Shown: piece after piece, positions 7,417 through 19,984 of the stretch
How positions within the stretch are numbered: the stretch's first letter is position 1
How the letters are laid out: the number at the start of each line of letters is the position of its first letter
Source of the DNA: Sporosarcina sp. HYO08
Lineage (GTDB): Bacteria; Bacillota; Bacilli; Bacillales_A; Planococcaceae
NCBI RefSeq assembly: GCF_001563475.1
Contig: NZ_LPUT01000005.1
Location: forward strand, 1 to 43,295
Length of the DNA: 43,295 nucleotides
Direction: 5' to 3'
Program-made: the position numbers and the translations under genes
The notes under the pieces: generated by a model
Database searches by the model: none
Told to the model about the DNA's origin: nothing
Seen by the model: only the letters and a program-made list of their open reading frames with translations

Positions 7417-8805
7417 GTGTTTGGCATTTGGGGACATAAGGATGCAGCGCAGATCAGTTATTATGGTCTGCATGCATTGCAACACCGAGGACAAGAAGGC
7501 GCCGGTATTGTAACGAAGGAAGATAAAAAACTGCATGTCGTCAAAGGCGAAGGACTAGTCAACGACGTGTTTTCCGACGATGCCATTAAAAAATTAAAAG
7601 GAAATGCAGCTATCGCACATGTTCTTTATGCGACGGAAAAGGGCCGCGGCATTGAAAATGTACAGCCGCTCGTTTTCCGTTCTACGACAGGCAGTCTTTC
7701 AATTGCGTTCAATGGTAACATCGTCAATGCAGTCGAACTGCGGGAACATCTGGAACGCCAAGGCAGTATTTTTCAAACGGCTTCAGACACGGAAGTGCTC
7801 GCACATTTAGTGAAAAGAGCGACAAGCGGCACTTTAAATCAGAAAGACCGAGTGAAAAAAGCTTTGTCATTGTTAAAAGGTGCTTTTTCGTTTGTCATGC
7901 TGACAGAAGATAGCTTAATGATCGCCCAAGATCCAAATACGATTCGACCATTGTCCTTGGGGAAAATGGGGGATGCATGGGTCGTTGCGTCAGAAACATG
8001 TGCTTTCGACATTATTGGTGCGGAAAGTATTCGTTCGGTTGAACCAGGTGAACTCATTATCATTAATGAGAGTGGCATGAAGTCCGAACAGTTTGCAAAA
8101 CCGGCTGACCGTGCAATGTGTTCGATGGAATATGCCTATTTCGCACGACCTGATTCCAATATTGATGGGATTAACATCCACTCCGCGCGCAAACGTTGCG
8201 GTAAACAGCTGGCACGTGAAGTGCAGATCGAGGCGGATGTCGTCACAGGTGTACCGGATTCAAGTATATCAGCGGCGATCGGATTTTCCGAAGTAACTGG
8301 TATTCCATATGAGCTTGGGTTGATCAAAAACCGTTATGTCGGCCGTACATTCATCCAACCAACTCAGGAAATGAGAGAAAAAGGCGTTAAGATGAAGCTA
8401 TCTCCTGTACAGCAAGTGGTCGAAGGGAAAAGGGTAGTCATGGTTGATGACTCGATCGTTCGCGGAACAACTTCGAAACGAATTGTCAAAATGCTAAAAG
8501 ATGCTGGCGCGAAGGAAGTTCACGTAATGATCGCGACGCCTCCGCTTGTCAGTCCTTGTTATTACGGTGTAGACATTAGTACGGATTCTGAATTGATCGC
8601 AACAAATCGCTCAATCGAGGAAATCCGCGAGCTAATCGGTGCTGATTCACTGGCATTCCTTTCGATCGAAGGGATGTTGGAAGCGATCGGCCGCTCACCA
8701 GAGATGAAAAATTGCGGGCAATGTCTTGCATGCTTTACCGGAGAATATCCGACAGAAATCTTCGCGGATACGGTAATGCCGCATGAAAAAGAAATTGTAC
8801 GATAA
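7417..8805 (+). CDS. purF: Amidophosphoribosyltransferase PurF, glutaminase site lost
   Basis: First enzyme of the pathway (PRPP to phosphoribosylamine). The transferase half is intact: PRPP loop VVMVDDSIVRGTTS, and four 4Fe-4S cysteines of the Bacillus type (MCSMEY, SPCYYG, NCGQCLAC). The N-terminal glutaminase domain is not: GHVRYAT reads AHVLYAT, AHNGN reads AFNGN, DPNGLRPL reads DPNTIRPL. The frame upstream encodes [16 protein letters not shown], aligning with B. subtilis MLAEIKGLNEECGVFG, so the ancestral start is now ACG (7378). The only good ribosome binding site, AAAGGAGGAG (7401-7410), is eight bases before GTG 7417, giving a protein that starts after the catalytic Cys. A GTG at 7360 would include Cys but lacks a ribosome binding site. 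Confidence 0.9.
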   Translation: MFGIWGHKDAAQISYYGLHALQHRGQEGAGIVTKEDKKLHVVKGEGLVNDVFSDDAIKKLKGNAAIAHVLYATEKGRGIENVQPLVFRSTTGSLSIAFNGNIVNAVELREHLERQGSIFQTASDTEVLAHLVKRATSGTLNQKDRVKKALSLLKGAFSFVMLTEDSLMIAQDPNTIRPLSLGKMGDAWVVASETCAFDIIGAESIRSVEPGELIIINESGMKSEQFAKPADRAMCSMEYAYFARPDSNIDGINIHSARKRCGKQLAREVQIEADVVTGVPDSSISAAIGFSEVTGIPYELGLIKNRYVGRTFIQPTQEMREKGVKMKLSPVQQVVEGKRVVMVDDSIVRGTTSKRIVKMLKDAGAKEVHVMIATPPLVSPCYYGVDISTDSELIATNRSIEEIRELIGADSLAFLSIEGMLEAIGRSPEMKNCGQCLACFTGEYPTEIFADTVMPHEKEIVR

Positions 8806-8823
8806 TAGATAGGAGGCCTTTTC

Positions 8824-9882
8824 ATGTCGAAGGCGTATGAAAAAGCAGGGGTAAATATTGAGGCGGGCTATGAGTCCGTTAAACGGATGAAGTCGCATGT
8901 AGAACGAACTGCTCGCAAAGGAGTTGCGGGGACTTTCGGAGGATTCGGCGGCATGTTTGATCTTTCAGCCCTTGAATATAAAGAGCCGGTTCTTATTTCA
9001 GGCACTGACGGCGTTGGTACTAAATTGAAACTCGCTTTCATGGCGGACAAACATGACACAATCGGCATTGACTGTGTGGCAATGTGTGTCAATGATATCG
9101 TTGCACAAGGAGCAGAGCCACTATATTTCCTAGATTACATCGCACTTGGAAAAGCGGTTCCTGAAAAAGTAGAAGCAATTGTTAAAGGGATTGCCGACGG
9201 TTGTGTGCAATCGGGTGCAGCACTTATCGGCGGAGAAACGGCAGAAATGCCTGGTCTCTACGAAGAAGAGGAGTATGACCTTGCCGGTTTTGCAGTAGGT
9301 GCTTGTGAAAAATCAGCTATTGTCACAGGTGAAAAAGTGGCAGCGGGTGATGTGCTTGTAGGGATTGCTTCAAGCGGCATTCACTCCAATGGCTATTCAC
9401 TTGTTCGTAAAATTGTCTTTGAAGACAATGGATTTGAAATGGATACAGTCGTCGATGGCTATGAATCCCTCGGAACAATTGGGGAGGCATTGCTTGAGCC
9501 GACGAAAATTTATGCGAAGCCTGTTCTTGAAATGCATAAAGAGCTCGATGTACATTCCATGGGGCATATTACGGGTGGCGGGTTCTTCGAAAACTTGCCG
9601 CGCATGTTAGCGGATGGATTCGGCGCTGAAATAGACCTTGGTGCTTGGCCAGTTCTGCCTGTTTTCCAAATGCTAAAGGAAAAAGGCGAGCTGTCTGATA
9701 GAGACTTATACAGTGTTTTCAATATGGGCGTAGGATTTGTCGTTGCTCTTCCTGCTGAGCAAGCGGAACGTGCGATTGCCATTGCAGAAGCCCATGGTGA
9801 GAAAGCTTACACAATTGGACGGGTCATTGAAGGAGAAGGTGTCACTTTTACAGGTGATCACGATGGGAGCCTTGCCCAATGA
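8824..9882 (+). CDS. purM: AIR synthase PurM
   Basis: A 352-residue enzyme that closes FGAM to aminoimidazole ribonucleotide with ATP. Conserved motifs are all present: [56 protein letters not shown] and [12 protein letters not shown]. There is no sign of decay, unlike PurQ and the PurF glutaminase domain. A good ribosome binding site (AGGAGG) precedes the ATG. Its last four bases overlap purN (ATGA). Confidence 0.97.
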   Translation: MSKAYEKAGVNIEAGYESVKRMKSHVERTARKGVAGTFGGFGGMFDLSALEYKEPVLISGTDGVGTKLKLAFMADKHDTIGIDCVAMCVNDIVAQGAEPLYFLDYIALGKAVPEKVEAIVKGIADGCVQSGAALIGGETAEMPGLYEEEEYDLAGFAVGACEKSAIVTGEKVAAGDVLVGIASSGIHSNGYSLVRKIVFEDNGFEMDTVVDGYESLGTIGEALLEPTKIYAKPVLEMHKELDVHSMGHITGGGFFENLPRMLADGFGAEIDLGAWPVLPVFQMLKEKGELSDRDLYSVFNMGVGFVVALPAEQAERAIAIAEAHGEKAYTIGRVIEGEGVTFTGDHDGSLAQ

Positions 9883-10451
9883 CAAGCAAAACAAAAATTG
9901 CCGTTTTCGCATCTGGAAGCGGCAGTAATTTTGCTGCCCTTGAACAGGCATGCAAACAGCAAGAGCTGAATGCTGAAATTGTGTTGCTTGTAACGGATCG
10001 TCCAAATGCTTTGGTCGTAGAAAGAGCCGAAAAAGCGGGGATTCCTGTTGCGGCCTTCCGTCCAAAAGATTTTGATACAAAAGAACAGTATGAGGAAGCG
10101 GTTTTGTCGGCGCTTCGTGAAAGCGGAACAGAATGGCTCATTCTCGCAGGATATATGCGGCTAATTGGCTCTACTTTGTTAACTGCTTATCCATCTCGTA
10201 TCGTAAATATTCACCCATCCTTATTGCCCTCGTTTCCGGGTAAGGATGCGATCGGACAAGCAGTTGCGCATGGCGTGAAAGTAACGGGTGTTACGGTACA
10301 TTTTGTAGATGAAGGAATGGATACAGGTCCGATTATTGCGCAGCAGGCTGTCGAGGTAGTAGACGGCGATATCGATCAAACGGCCGAAGCGATTCATGCG
10401 GTGGAGCATGAGTTATTCAAAAGTACATTACAAATGCTATTCAACCGGTAA
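9879..10451 (+). CDS. purN: Phosphoribosylglycinamide formyltransferase PurN
   Basis: A 190-residue folate-dependent GAR transformylase. The N-terminal loop [12 protein letters not shown], the catalytic segment [14 protein letters not shown] with its Asn and His, and the catalytic Asp in [12 protein letters not shown] are all intact. It is coupled to purM by an ATGA overlap and followed by a short gap before purH. Confidence 0.96.
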   Translation: MTSKTKIAVFASGSGSNFAALEQACKQQELNAEIVLLVTDRPNALVVERAEKAGIPVAAFRPKDFDTKEQYEEAVLSALRESGTEWLILAGYMRLIGSTLLTAYPSRIVNIHPSLLPSFPGKDAIGQAVAHGVKVTGVTVHFVDEGMDTGPIIAQQAVEVVDGDIDQTAEAIHAVEHELFKSTLQMLFNR

Positions 10452-10496
10452 AGAAGACCAACTATATTTACCAAAACAAAACTGGAGGGTTTATTC

Positions 10497-12032
10497 GTGA
10501 AAAAACGTGCACTGCTCAGCGTGTCGGACAAAAGTGGGATCTTACAATTCGCACAGGCACTTGAAACACTTGGATATGAAATTTTATCAACTGGAGGAAC
10601 GATGAAGCATTTAGCCGAAAATGGCGTTGCTGTTACCGCGGTTGATGAAGTTACTAAATTCCCGGAGATTATGGAAGGACGCGTTAAGACGCTCAACCCA
10701 ATGATTCATGGCGGACTACTTGCGAAACAGGATGATCCATTGCACCAGGCGCAAATGGAAGAGCACGGAATCCAACCAATCGATATCGTTTGTGTCAATT
10801 TATATCCATTTAAAGAAACGATTTCGAAGCCAGACGTTACAACAGAAGATGCGATCGAAAATATTGATATTGGCGGACCTGCAATGCTTCGTGCTTCTGC
10901 GAAAAACCATGCGTATGTGACAGTCATTGTAGATGCTTCAGATTATGATCAAGTGCTCGCAGAATTGAAAGCAGACGGCGCAACGACATTGGAAACACGC
11001 AGACGTTTAGCGGCAAAAGTATTCCGTCATACAGCAGCATATGATGCACTGATTTCAGGATACTTAACGGAACTTGCCGGCGAAGAATTCCCGGAGCAGG
11101 TCACTTATACATACGAATTAAAACAACCGCTCCGTTACGGGGAAAACCCCCATCAAAAAGCAGCCTTTTACAGCCGTCCGCTAGGGTCTGATTTCTCGAT
11201 CGCTTATGCTGAACAGCTTCATGGAAAAGAGCTTTCTTATAACAACATTCAAGATGCCAATGCAGCGATTCAAATTGTAAAAGAGTTCGATGCGCCTGCT
11301 GCAGTTGCAGTTAAGCATATGAATCCATGCGGAGTTGGAACGGGCAATTCAATCGAAGAAGCATTCAACAAAGCATTCGAAGCGGATCCTGTTTCTATCT
11401 TCGGCGGCATCATTGCGCTTAATCGCGAAGTTGACGGGGCAACAGCAGAGAAAATGTCTAAAATCTTTTTAGAAATCATTATTGCACCGTCCTTTACACA
11501 AGAAGCGATTGAGATCTTAACGAAGAAGAAAAACATTCGTCTACTTACTATTTCTTTTGATCAAAACAAAAAGGATCAATGGAATACGGTTTCTGTTGAA
11601 GGCGGATTGCTTATGCAAGAGCCGGATACATTTGGTTTTGCGGACGCAGAGATCCGCGTGGCAACAGACCGCGAGCCTACGGAAGCAGAATGGGAAGCGA
11701 TGAAGCTTGGATGGGCAGTTGTAAAGCACGTAAAGTCTAATGCGATTGTTGTTTCTGACGCACAAATGACACTAGGCGTAGGTGCTGGGCAAATGAACCG
11801 CGTAGGTGCAGCGAACATTGCGCTGACACAAGCTGGGGAGCGTGCGAAAGGTGCAGCGCTTGCATCAGATGCTTTTTTCCCAATGGATGATACAGTCGAA
11901 GCTGCTGCAAAAGCGGGCATCACAGCAATTATCCAACCAGGTGGTTCAGTAAAAGACGAAGATTCTATTAAAAAAGCAAATGAATACGGCATTACAATGG
12001 TCTTTACAGGCGTTCGTCATTTTAAACATTGA
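10497..12032 (+). CDS. purH: Bifunctional AICAR transformylase / IMP cyclohydrolase PurH
   Basis: A 511-residue bifunctional enzyme for the last two steps to IMP. The N-terminal cyclohydrolase domain ([41 protein letters not shown]) is followed by the transformylase domain ([62 protein letters not shown]). It starts at a GTG after CTGGAGGG. One oddity: the near-invariant KTLHP of the cyclohydrolase domain reads KTLNP (His to Asn). Otherwise family residues are kept. Confidence 0.96.
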   Translation: MKKRALLSVSDKSGILQFAQALETLGYEILSTGGTMKHLAENGVAVTAVDEVTKFPEIMEGRVKTLNPMIHGGLLAKQDDPLHQAQMEEHGIQPIDIVCVNLYPFKETISKPDVTTEDAIENIDIGGPAMLRASAKNHAYVTVIVDASDYDQVLAELKADGATTLETRRRLAAKVFRHTAAYDALISGYLTELAGEEFPEQVTYTYELKQPLRYGENPHQKAAFYSRPLGSDFSIAYAEQLHGKELSYNNIQDANAAIQIVKEFDAPAAVAVKHMNPCGVGTGNSIEEAFNKAFEADPVSIFGGIIALNREVDGATAEKMSKIFLEIIIAPSFTQEAIEILTKKKNIRLLTISFDQNKKDQWNTVSVEGGLLMQEPDTFGFADAEIRVATDREPTEAEWEAMKLGWAVVKHVKSNAIVVSDAQMTLGVGAGQMNRVGAANIALTQAGERAKGAALASDAFFPMDDTVEAAAKAGITAIIQPGGSVKDEDSIKKANEYGITMVFTGVRHFKH

Positions 12033-12045
12033 GGAGGGAAAGGCT

Positions 12046-13305
12046 TTGAAGGTACTCGTTATCGGGAGCGGCGGCCGTGAGCACGCGATCGCAAGACAAT
12101 TCAATGTCTCCCCTTCAGTTGATCAAGTATTTGTTGCCCCTGGCAATGATGGCATGAAGCAAGATGCAACAGTTGTGGAAATTGCAGCGACGGATTTTGA
12201 GGCACTTGCTGCCTTTGCAAAAGAAAATGAGGTAGGCCTCACATTTGTCGGTCCAGAGCAGCCGCTTGCAGAAGGAATTGTTGACTATTTCAATGAGCGC
12301 GATTTGCTCATTTTCGGTCCAACAAAAGAAGCGGCACAAATCGAGGGCAGTAAGTCATTCGCAAAAGAGCTGATGGCCAAATACAATATCCCAACTGCTG
12401 CGTATGGCACGTTTACCGATGCAGAAGAAGCGAAAGCATTTATCCGAGAAAAAGGTGCGCCAATTGTTGTCAAAGCAGATGGACTTGCGGCAGGTAAAGG
12501 CGTAATCGTTGCAATGACATTGGAAGAAGCATTGGATGCAGTAGATGATATGATTGGCAACCAAAAATTTGGTGAATCATCGTCTCGCGTCGTCATCGAA
12601 GAGTTTTTAGACGGCGAAGAATTTTCCTACATGTCATTTGTTCATAACGGTCAAATTTATCCGATGGTCATTGCGCAAGACCATAAACGTGCATTCGACG
12701 GCGATGAAGGGCCAAATACGGGCGGAATGGGCGCTTACTCACCGGTTCCGCAAATTTCAGATGAGGTTGTCCGGGAAGCATATGAACAAATTGTCGTTCC
12801 GACTGTTGAAGCAATGGCGGCGGAAGGCAAGCCGTTTACAGGCATTTTGTACGCAGGATTGATCCTTACGAAAGAAGGACCAAAGACGATCGAATTCAAT
12901 GCGCGCTTTGGAGATCCAGAAACACAAATCGTGTTGCCGCGCATGGCATCGGATTTCGGAGAGTTTATGACGGCACTTATGGACAGTAAACCATATGAGC
13001 TAAAATGGCATGACGAAGCGATGTTAGGTGTTGTCGTTGCTGCGGATGGCTATCCGGGTGATATTGAAAAAGGTGCGGCACTGCCGAATCTCGATGTATT
13101 GTCCGACTTCGGGCTGGAAGTATTCCATGCTGGTACGAAGGCACAAGACACAGGCTTCGTAGGTAATGGCGGACGAGTTATTTTAATCGCAGCTAAGGGC
13201 AATTCATTGAAACAAGCGCAGCAAGATGTTTACAAAGGCTTATCCCAGCTTGAATGGAACGGCTTTTTCTACCGTCAAGATATTGGCTGGAGAACGTTTG
13301 AGTAA
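12046..13305 (+). CDS. purD: Phosphoribosylamine-glycine ligase PurD
   Basis: A 419-residue ATP-grasp ligase joining phosphoribosylamine, the PurF product, to glycine. The start is TTG, giving KVLVIGSGGREHAIAR, placed eight bases after GAGGAGG; an upstream in-frame ATG lies inside purH. The ATP-grasp loop KADGLAAGKGV, DHKRAFDGDEGPNTGGMGAY and metal site EFNARFGDPETQ are intact. It is the last gene of the operon and ends 21 bases before a strong terminator. Confidence 0.96.
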   Translation: MKVLVIGSGGREHAIARQFNVSPSVDQVFVAPGNDGMKQDATVVEIAATDFEALAAFAKENEVGLTFVGPEQPLAEGIVDYFNERDLLIFGPTKEAAQIEGSKSFAKELMAKYNIPTAAYGTFTDAEEAKAFIREKGAPIVVKADGLAAGKGVIVAMTLEEALDAVDDMIGNQKFGESSSRVVIEEFLDGEEFSYMSFVHNGQIYPMVIAQDHKRAFDGDEGPNTGGMGAYSPVPQISDEVVREAYEQIVVPTVEAMAAEGKPFTGILYAGLILTKEGPKTIEFNARFGDPETQIVLPRMASDFGEFMTALMDSKPYELKWHDEAMLGVVVAADGYPGDIEKGAALPNLDVLSDFGLEVFHAGTKAQDTGFVGNGGRVILIAAKGNSLKQAQQDVYKGLSQLEWNGFFYRQDIGWRTFE

Positions 13306-13326
13306 TACAGTCACAGATTCTCATAA

Positions 13327-13360
13327 AAAAACCCTTGAATCTAAAAATTCAAGGGTTTTT
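13327..13360 (+). terminator. Intrinsic terminator of the pur operon
   Basis: A 14-base perfect stem (AAAAACCCTTGAAT with ATTCAAGGGTTTTT) with a six-base loop and a T-run included in the 3' arm. It can work in both directions. Confidence 0.93.
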
Positions 13361-13477
13361 CGCATCCGTTGATCCAACTATTCAAATCTTCAATGCTGTG
13401 ATACGATAAAGGAAAAGATTATGGCGGTAAGCGATAAAATATAGACAATTTTATTCGTTGGAAGCTAGGGGGATACA

Positions 13478-14524
13478 ATGATAAAAAAAAGAAAATGGCT
13501 TTTACTGCTTACAGTAATTGCTTTAGTAATGGGCGCGTGTTCCAAAGATGAAAGCGTCCTGGAAGATGACGTTCAGGAAATTGAAGAAAAAGAAAACTCG
13601 ATTGATACTGCTGTGACACTATCCAAAGAACCTTTTACAGGTGTAATCGCCGAGGAAGTATCTAATCGCAGACCCGTACTCGTAACGATCAATAATCATC
13701 CGCATGCTAGACCCCAATCCGGTTTAAGCGACGCGGATATCATTTATGAATTTGTTGCAGAGGGCAATGTCACACGCTTTCTTGCCTTATTCCAAAGTAG
13801 TTTGCCAGATGAAATTGGACCAGTTCGCAGTGCCAGGGACTATTTTGTTCACCTTGCCAAAGGATTAGATGCATTTTATGTGGCACATGGCTATAGCCCT
13901 GATGCTCAAAAACTATTGCAGTCTGGCGCAGTAGACAACGTAAACGGCATGCAATACGATGGGTCATTATTTTGGCGTGCTGCGGATCGAAAAGCTCCCC
14001 ATAATTCCTATATATCCGGAGAAAATATTATAGCGGCTGAGGAGCAGACGGGCGCGGCAACGGAAATATCGAAACAACCGCAATTCAATTTTTACGAATC
14101 CATTGAAGAAGCGCGCGCAGGGGATCTTGCATCGACAATCGACGTACATTATGGAAAAAATCCGGACTTTATGAGTACGTATACGTATGACACAACAAAA
14201 GAAACGTATAACCGAAGTGTAAATGGAACTGTGACGATCGACAAAGCGAATGAACAGTCCATTGAAATATCGAATCTGCTCATCTTAGAAGCAAACCACC
14301 GCACAATTGACAGTGAAGGAAGACAATCTGTTGATATTGAATCGGGTGGAAAGGGGATGCTCTTTCAAGCAGGTACGGTTAAACCGGTAGAGTGGGAAAA
14401 CCGTGATGGACTGTTAATGCCAATTGTAGAGGGGGCACCTGCCAAATTTGTTCCGGGTAAAATGTGGATTCATATTGTGTCAACGAATCCTGGCATGGAC
14501 ACATCTGTGACGTATACACCATAA
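13478..14524 (+). CDS. yerB: DUF3048 lipoprotein, YerB-like
   Basis: A 348-residue predicted lipoprotein. A positively charged start (IKKRK), a hydrophobic stretch and lipobox VMGAC put the lipidated Cys near residue 21, so the mature protein sits on the outer face of the membrane. The body matches the DUF3048/YerB family: RPVLVTINNHPHARPQSGL, DIIYEFVAEGNVTRFLALFQ, and in the C-terminal part WENRDGLLMPIV. The biochemical role is unknown. It sits between the pur operon and pcrAB as in B. subtilis. Start ATG follows TAGGGGG. Confidence 0.9.
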   Translation: MIKKRKWLLLLTVIALVMGACSKDESVLEDDVQEIEEKENSIDTAVTLSKEPFTGVIAEEVSNRRPVLVTINNHPHARPQSGLSDADIIYEFVAEGNVTRFLALFQSSLPDEIGPVRSARDYFVHLAKGLDAFYVAHGYSPDAQKLLQSGAVDNVNGMQYDGSLFWRAADRKAPHNSYISGENIIAAEEQTGAATEISKQPQFNFYESIEEARAGDLASTIDVHYGKNPDFMSTYTYDTTKETYNRSVNGTVTIDKANEQSIEISNLLILEANHRTIDSEGRQSVDIESGGKGMLFQAGTVKPVEWENRDGLLMPIVEGAPAKFVPGKMWIHIVSTNPGMDTSVTYTP

Positions 14525-14553
14525 AGATCATTATTCAGAAAGTGGGGGAAGTC

Positions 14554-14874
14554 ATGCAAATTGATAAAATACGTGGGCACCAAACAGATCAGTTGTTTCA
14601 GGCGATACTAGAATTGAAAACCCTCGATGAATGCTATGAACTATTTGATGACCTTTGTACGATCAGTGAAATCCAGTCACTCGCCCAGAGATTAGAAGTC
14701 GCACATTTATTGAAGTTAAAAAAGACCTATGAAACGATTCAAAAAGAAACGGGTGCAAGCACTGCTACCATTTCACGAATCCGACGATGCTTCGACTACG
14801 GTTCCGGCGGTTATGATAAATTGTTAAGTCGGCTGTATCCAGAAACTGAGGCGACAGATGAAGATAAAGTTTAA
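14554..14874 (+). CDS. yerC: TrpR-like regulator YerC
   Basis: A 106-residue YerC/YecD-family protein with a TrpR-type fold. The middle (IQSLAQRLEVAHLL) and helix-turn-helix segment (TGASTATISRIRRCFDYGSGG) match the family closely. The start ATG is 29 bases after yerB and follows GGGGGAAG. The target genes are not known to me. The gene is closed by a strong terminator, so yerB-yerC is a short unit. Confidence 0.9.
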   Translation: MQIDKIRGHQTDQLFQAILELKTLDECYELFDDLCTISEIQSLAQRLEVAHLLKLKKTYETIQKETGASTATISRIRRCFDYGSGGYDKLLSRLYPETEATDEDKV

Positions 14875-14881
14875 AACAAAC

Positions 14882-14917
14882 AAAACCAGACGAGAAAAGA
14901 ACTCGTCTGGTTTTTTT
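14882..14917 (+). terminator. Intrinsic terminator after yerC
   Basis: Perfect stem CCAGACGAG / CTCGTCTGG, extended by A-T pairs, with loop AAAAGAA and seven T. Confidence 0.93.
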
Positions 14918-14925
14918 GGTATACT
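14917..14925 (+). promoter_or_regulatory. Extended -10 promoter element for pcrB-pcrA-ligA
   Basis: TGGTATACT fits an extended -10 (TGnTATAAT) placed right after the yerC terminator and ~36 bases before pcrB. I see no convincing -35, which extended -10 promoters can lack. Confidence 0.45.
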
Positions 14926-14960
14926 AAAGAAACCATCATTATTTGAATAGGTGAGTGAAT

Positions 14961-15653
14961 ATGGACTTTACAACATGGCGGCATGCCTTTAAATTAGACC
15001 CGGCAAAAACGGTGACGGACGAGCAATTGGAGCAACTTTGTGAATCTGGCACGGATGGCATTATCGTAGGCGGTTCAGATGACGTGACACTTGATAATGT
15101 CCTCGATCTTCTCGTTAGAATACGAAGATACTCTGTTCCACTTGCATTAGAAGTGTCAACAGTCGACTCTATTACACCGGGATTCGACTATTATTTCATT
15201 CCGACAGTGCTCAATACAAAAGATGTGAAATGGGTGAACGGCCTTCACCATGAGGCATTGCTCGAGTATGGTTATATGATCAACTGGGATGAGATCGTAA
15301 CAGAAGGTTATTGCATTTTGAATCCAGCCTGCAAAGCCGCGAAATTGACTGGCGTAGATACAATACCGGACGAAGAAGATGTCATTGCGTATGCCCGAAT
15401 GGCGGAACATCTTTTTAAGTTGCCGGTTTTTTATATGGAGTATAGTGGGATGTACGGCGACCCAGAAGTCGTGCAAGCTGCATCCAATGTGCTTGAAAAT
15501 ACGCGCCTATTTTATGGGGGCGGTATTACAAATGTAACGGAAGCAAAAGCGATGGCGGAAATTGCCGACACGATCGTCGTTGGAAATATTGTTTACGACG
15601 ATTTAAAAGCTGCATTGTCGACGGTACAAGCAGTCAAATCAGTTTCCCGCTAA
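14961..15653 (+). CDS. pcrB: Heptaprenylglyceryl phosphate synthase PcrB
   Basis: A 230-residue TIM-barrel prenyltransferase that joins a polyprenyl diphosphate to glycerol-1-phosphate. Family motifs are [11 protein letters not shown] at the start, [53 protein letters not shown] and FYGGGI with VVGNIVYDD at the end. ATG 14961 is chosen since AGGTGAG sits five bases upstream; a GTG six bases earlier falls inside that site. It is followed directly by pcrA, the standard Bacillales pairing. Confidence 0.94.
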   Translation: MDFTTWRHAFKLDPAKTVTDEQLEQLCESGTDGIIVGGSDDVTLDNVLDLLVRIRRYSVPLALEVSTVDSITPGFDYYFIPTVLNTKDVKWVNGLHHEALLEYGYMINWDEIVTEGYCILNPACKAAKLTGVDTIPDEEDVIAYARMAEHLFKLPVFYMEYSGMYGDPEVVQAASNVLENTRLFYGGGITNVTEAKAMAEIADTIVVGNIVYDDLKAALSTVQAVKSVSR

Positions 15654-15702
15654 ACGTAACCAATGTATAATGGGAACAAACGTTTTTGAAAGGACGGTTA
15701 AT

Positions 15703-17952
15703 ATGAAATCTATTGCAGAAAACTTGTTAGTGGGCATGAACCCGGAACAAGCACGTGCAGTAAAGAAAACAGAGGGACCATTGCTTATTATGGCGGGGGC
15801 AGGTTCGGGAAAAACACGTGTGTTGACCCATCGCATCGCCTACCTCGTTGTGGAAAAAAACGTGTATCCATCCAATATTCTCGCGATTACGTTTACGAAT
15901 AAGGCTGCACGTGAAATGCGCGATCGTGTCGATGGACTTTTGGGATCTGGCAGCAGTGAAAGAATGTGGGTATCAACTTTCCACTCAATGTGTGTACGTA
16001 TTCTTCGCAGAGATATTGATCGGATCGGTTTTTCCAAGTCATTTTCAATTCTTGACGCTGCTGACCAATTAACAGTGATCAAAAATGTTTCCAAGGAATT
16101 GAATATCGATCCGAAACGATACGATCCACGGTCACTGTTAAATGCAATTAGTTCTGCAAAAAACGAATGTATCGATGCAGAAACCTATCGCAGCCAAATG
16201 AACGAATTTAATCCATACGAAAAAATAGTTGCAGATGTTTATGATGCATATACGAAACGTTTGCGCCAAAACCAGTCATTGGATTTTGATGATCTCATCA
16301 TGACAACACTAACATTATTTGAACGCGTTCCCGAAGTCCTCGAATATTACCAGCACAAATTCCAGTATATTCACGTTGACGAGTATCAAGATACCAATAA
16401 TTGCCAATACAGACTTGTGAAAATGTTGGCGGATAAATTCCGCAACATTTGTGTCGTGGGGGATTCTGACCAGTCCATTTACAGATGGCGCGGAGCGGAT
16501 ATTGGTAATATTTTATCGTTTGAAAAAGATTATAAAGATGCGACAGTTATTTTACTGGAGCAAAACTACCGTTCTACAAAACGCATATTAAACGCTGCCA
16601 ATGACGTCATTCAAAATAACGAAAGCCGATATGATAAAAAGCTGCGAACAGAAAACGAAGAAGGCGATGCCATTTATGTCTATCGGGCGAGCGATGAAAA
16701 AGATGAGTCGCAATTTGTTGTTGGGAAAATTATTGAACTGAAAGAACAGGAAAACTTAAAGCTTGACCAATTTGCGATTCTTTACCGAACAAATGCACAA
16801 TCTCGCGTCATTGAGGAGTATCTTGTGAAGTCCAATATTGACTATACAATTGTCGGCGGCACGAAGTTCTATGACCGGAAAGAAATTAAAGACTTACTTG
16901 CGTATTTGCGGTTAATTGCTAATAATGACGATGATTTGGCGCTTGCGAGAATTATTAATGAGCCGAAGCGAAGTATAGGTGCAACCTCATTTGAAAAAAT
17001 GGCCCGATTTGCGATTGAACATGATCGCTCGATTTTTGATGCGTTACAAGAAGTCGACTTTATGGGGTTGACAGCCCGTGCCGCAAATCAAGTTGCCAAA
17101 TTCCGAGACCTTATGAATGGATTTACACAAATGCAAGAATATTTGTCAGTGTCAGAACTTGTCGATCAAGTATTGGATAAAACGGGATACCGAGAAATGT
17201 TGCAAAATGAAAAAACGATTGAGTCGGAAAGTCGCCTGGAAAATATTGAAGAATTCCTTTCCGTAACAGAAGCATTTGAAAAACGTGCGGAAGAAGATGG
17301 CGGAGATCGTTCGCTCGTTGCCTTTTTAACGGACTTAGCCTTAATCGCTGATATCGATTCACTCGATAAAGAAGAGAACCAGTCGGCAGAAAAAGTCGTC
17401 TTAATGACGATGCATGCTGCGAAAGGACTTGAATTTCCTGTCGTTTTTATCATCGGCATGGAGGAAAACATTTTCCCGCATTCCCGTTCGATCGGGGATG
17501 ACGAAGAAATGGAAGAAGAACGGCGCCTTTGCTATGTTGGCATAACACGTGCGGAACAAAAACTCTTTTTAACAGCCGCTTCGTATCGAACGATTTTTGG
17601 ACGGGGAAGCTATAACAGTCCATCACGGTTTATTGGCGAAATTTCTGACGAGCATATTGAAACAATTGCCCGTGAATCTATTTTTTCATCCGGTTTTTCA
17701 ACAGGTCCCATGCGCTCGACGCAAAGTGCAAAACCGGTGCGTTCAGCTGTGGTGCGACCTAATTATAAGGAAAGCGGCGGAGAAAAAATGGCTTGGCGCG
17801 CGGGTGATAAGGCTGTACACAAGAAATGGGGCACAGGAACTGTTGTCAGTGTGAAAGGAACGGGTGAAGACATTGAGCTTGATATTGCCTTCCCAAATCC
17901 AGTTGGAATAAAACGATTGTTGGCGAAATTCGCACCCATTGAAAAAGCATGA
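15703..17952 (+). CDS. pcrA: ATP-dependent DNA helicase PcrA
   Basis: A 749-residue superfamily 1A 3'-5' helicase used in repair and rolling-circle replication. Motifs in order: Q-motif region [13 protein letters not shown], Walker [16 protein letters not shown], Ia [10 protein letters not shown], Walker [59 protein letters not shown]. The C-terminal tail ends in a KKWGTGTV Tudor-like segment. ATG 15703 follows AAAGGACGG; an upstream in-frame ATG (15670) has no ribosome binding site. Confidence 0.97.
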   Translation: MKSIAENLLVGMNPEQARAVKKTEGPLLIMAGAGSGKTRVLTHRIAYLVVEKNVYPSNILAITFTNKAAREMRDRVDGLLGSGSSERMWVSTFHSMCVRILRRDIDRIGFSKSFSILDAADQLTVIKNVSKELNIDPKRYDPRSLLNAISSAKNECIDAETYRSQMNEFNPYEKIVADVYDAYTKRLRQNQSLDFDDLIMTTLTLFERVPEVLEYYQHKFQYIHVDEYQDTNNCQYRLVKMLADKFRNICVVGDSDQSIYRWRGADIGNILSFEKDYKDATVILLEQNYRSTKRILNAANDVIQNNESRYDKKLRTENEEGDAIYVYRASDEKDESQFVVGKIIELKEQENLKLDQFAILYRTNAQSRVIEEYLVKSNIDYTIVGGTKFYDRKEIKDLLAYLRLIANNDDDLALARIINEPKRSIGATSFEKMARFAIEHDRSIFDALQEVDFMGLTARAANQVAKFRDLMNGFTQMQEYLSVSELVDQVLDKTGYREMLQNEKTIESESRLENIEEFLSVTEAFEKRAEEDGGDRSLVAFLTDLALIADIDSLDKEENQSAEKVVLMTMHAAKGLEFPVVFIIGMEENIFPHSRSIGDDEEMEEERRLCYVGITRAEQKLFLTAASYRTIFGRGSYNSPSRFIGEISDEHIETIARESIFSSGFSTGPMRSTQSAKPVRSAVVRPNYKESGGEKMAWRAGDKAVHKKWGTGTVVSVKGTGEDIELDIAFPNPVGIKRLLAKFAPIEKA

Positions 17953-17971
17953 CCTGAAAGGGAGAAATTAA

Positions 17972-19983
<2,012 letters not shown>

Positions 19984-19984
<1 letters not shown>

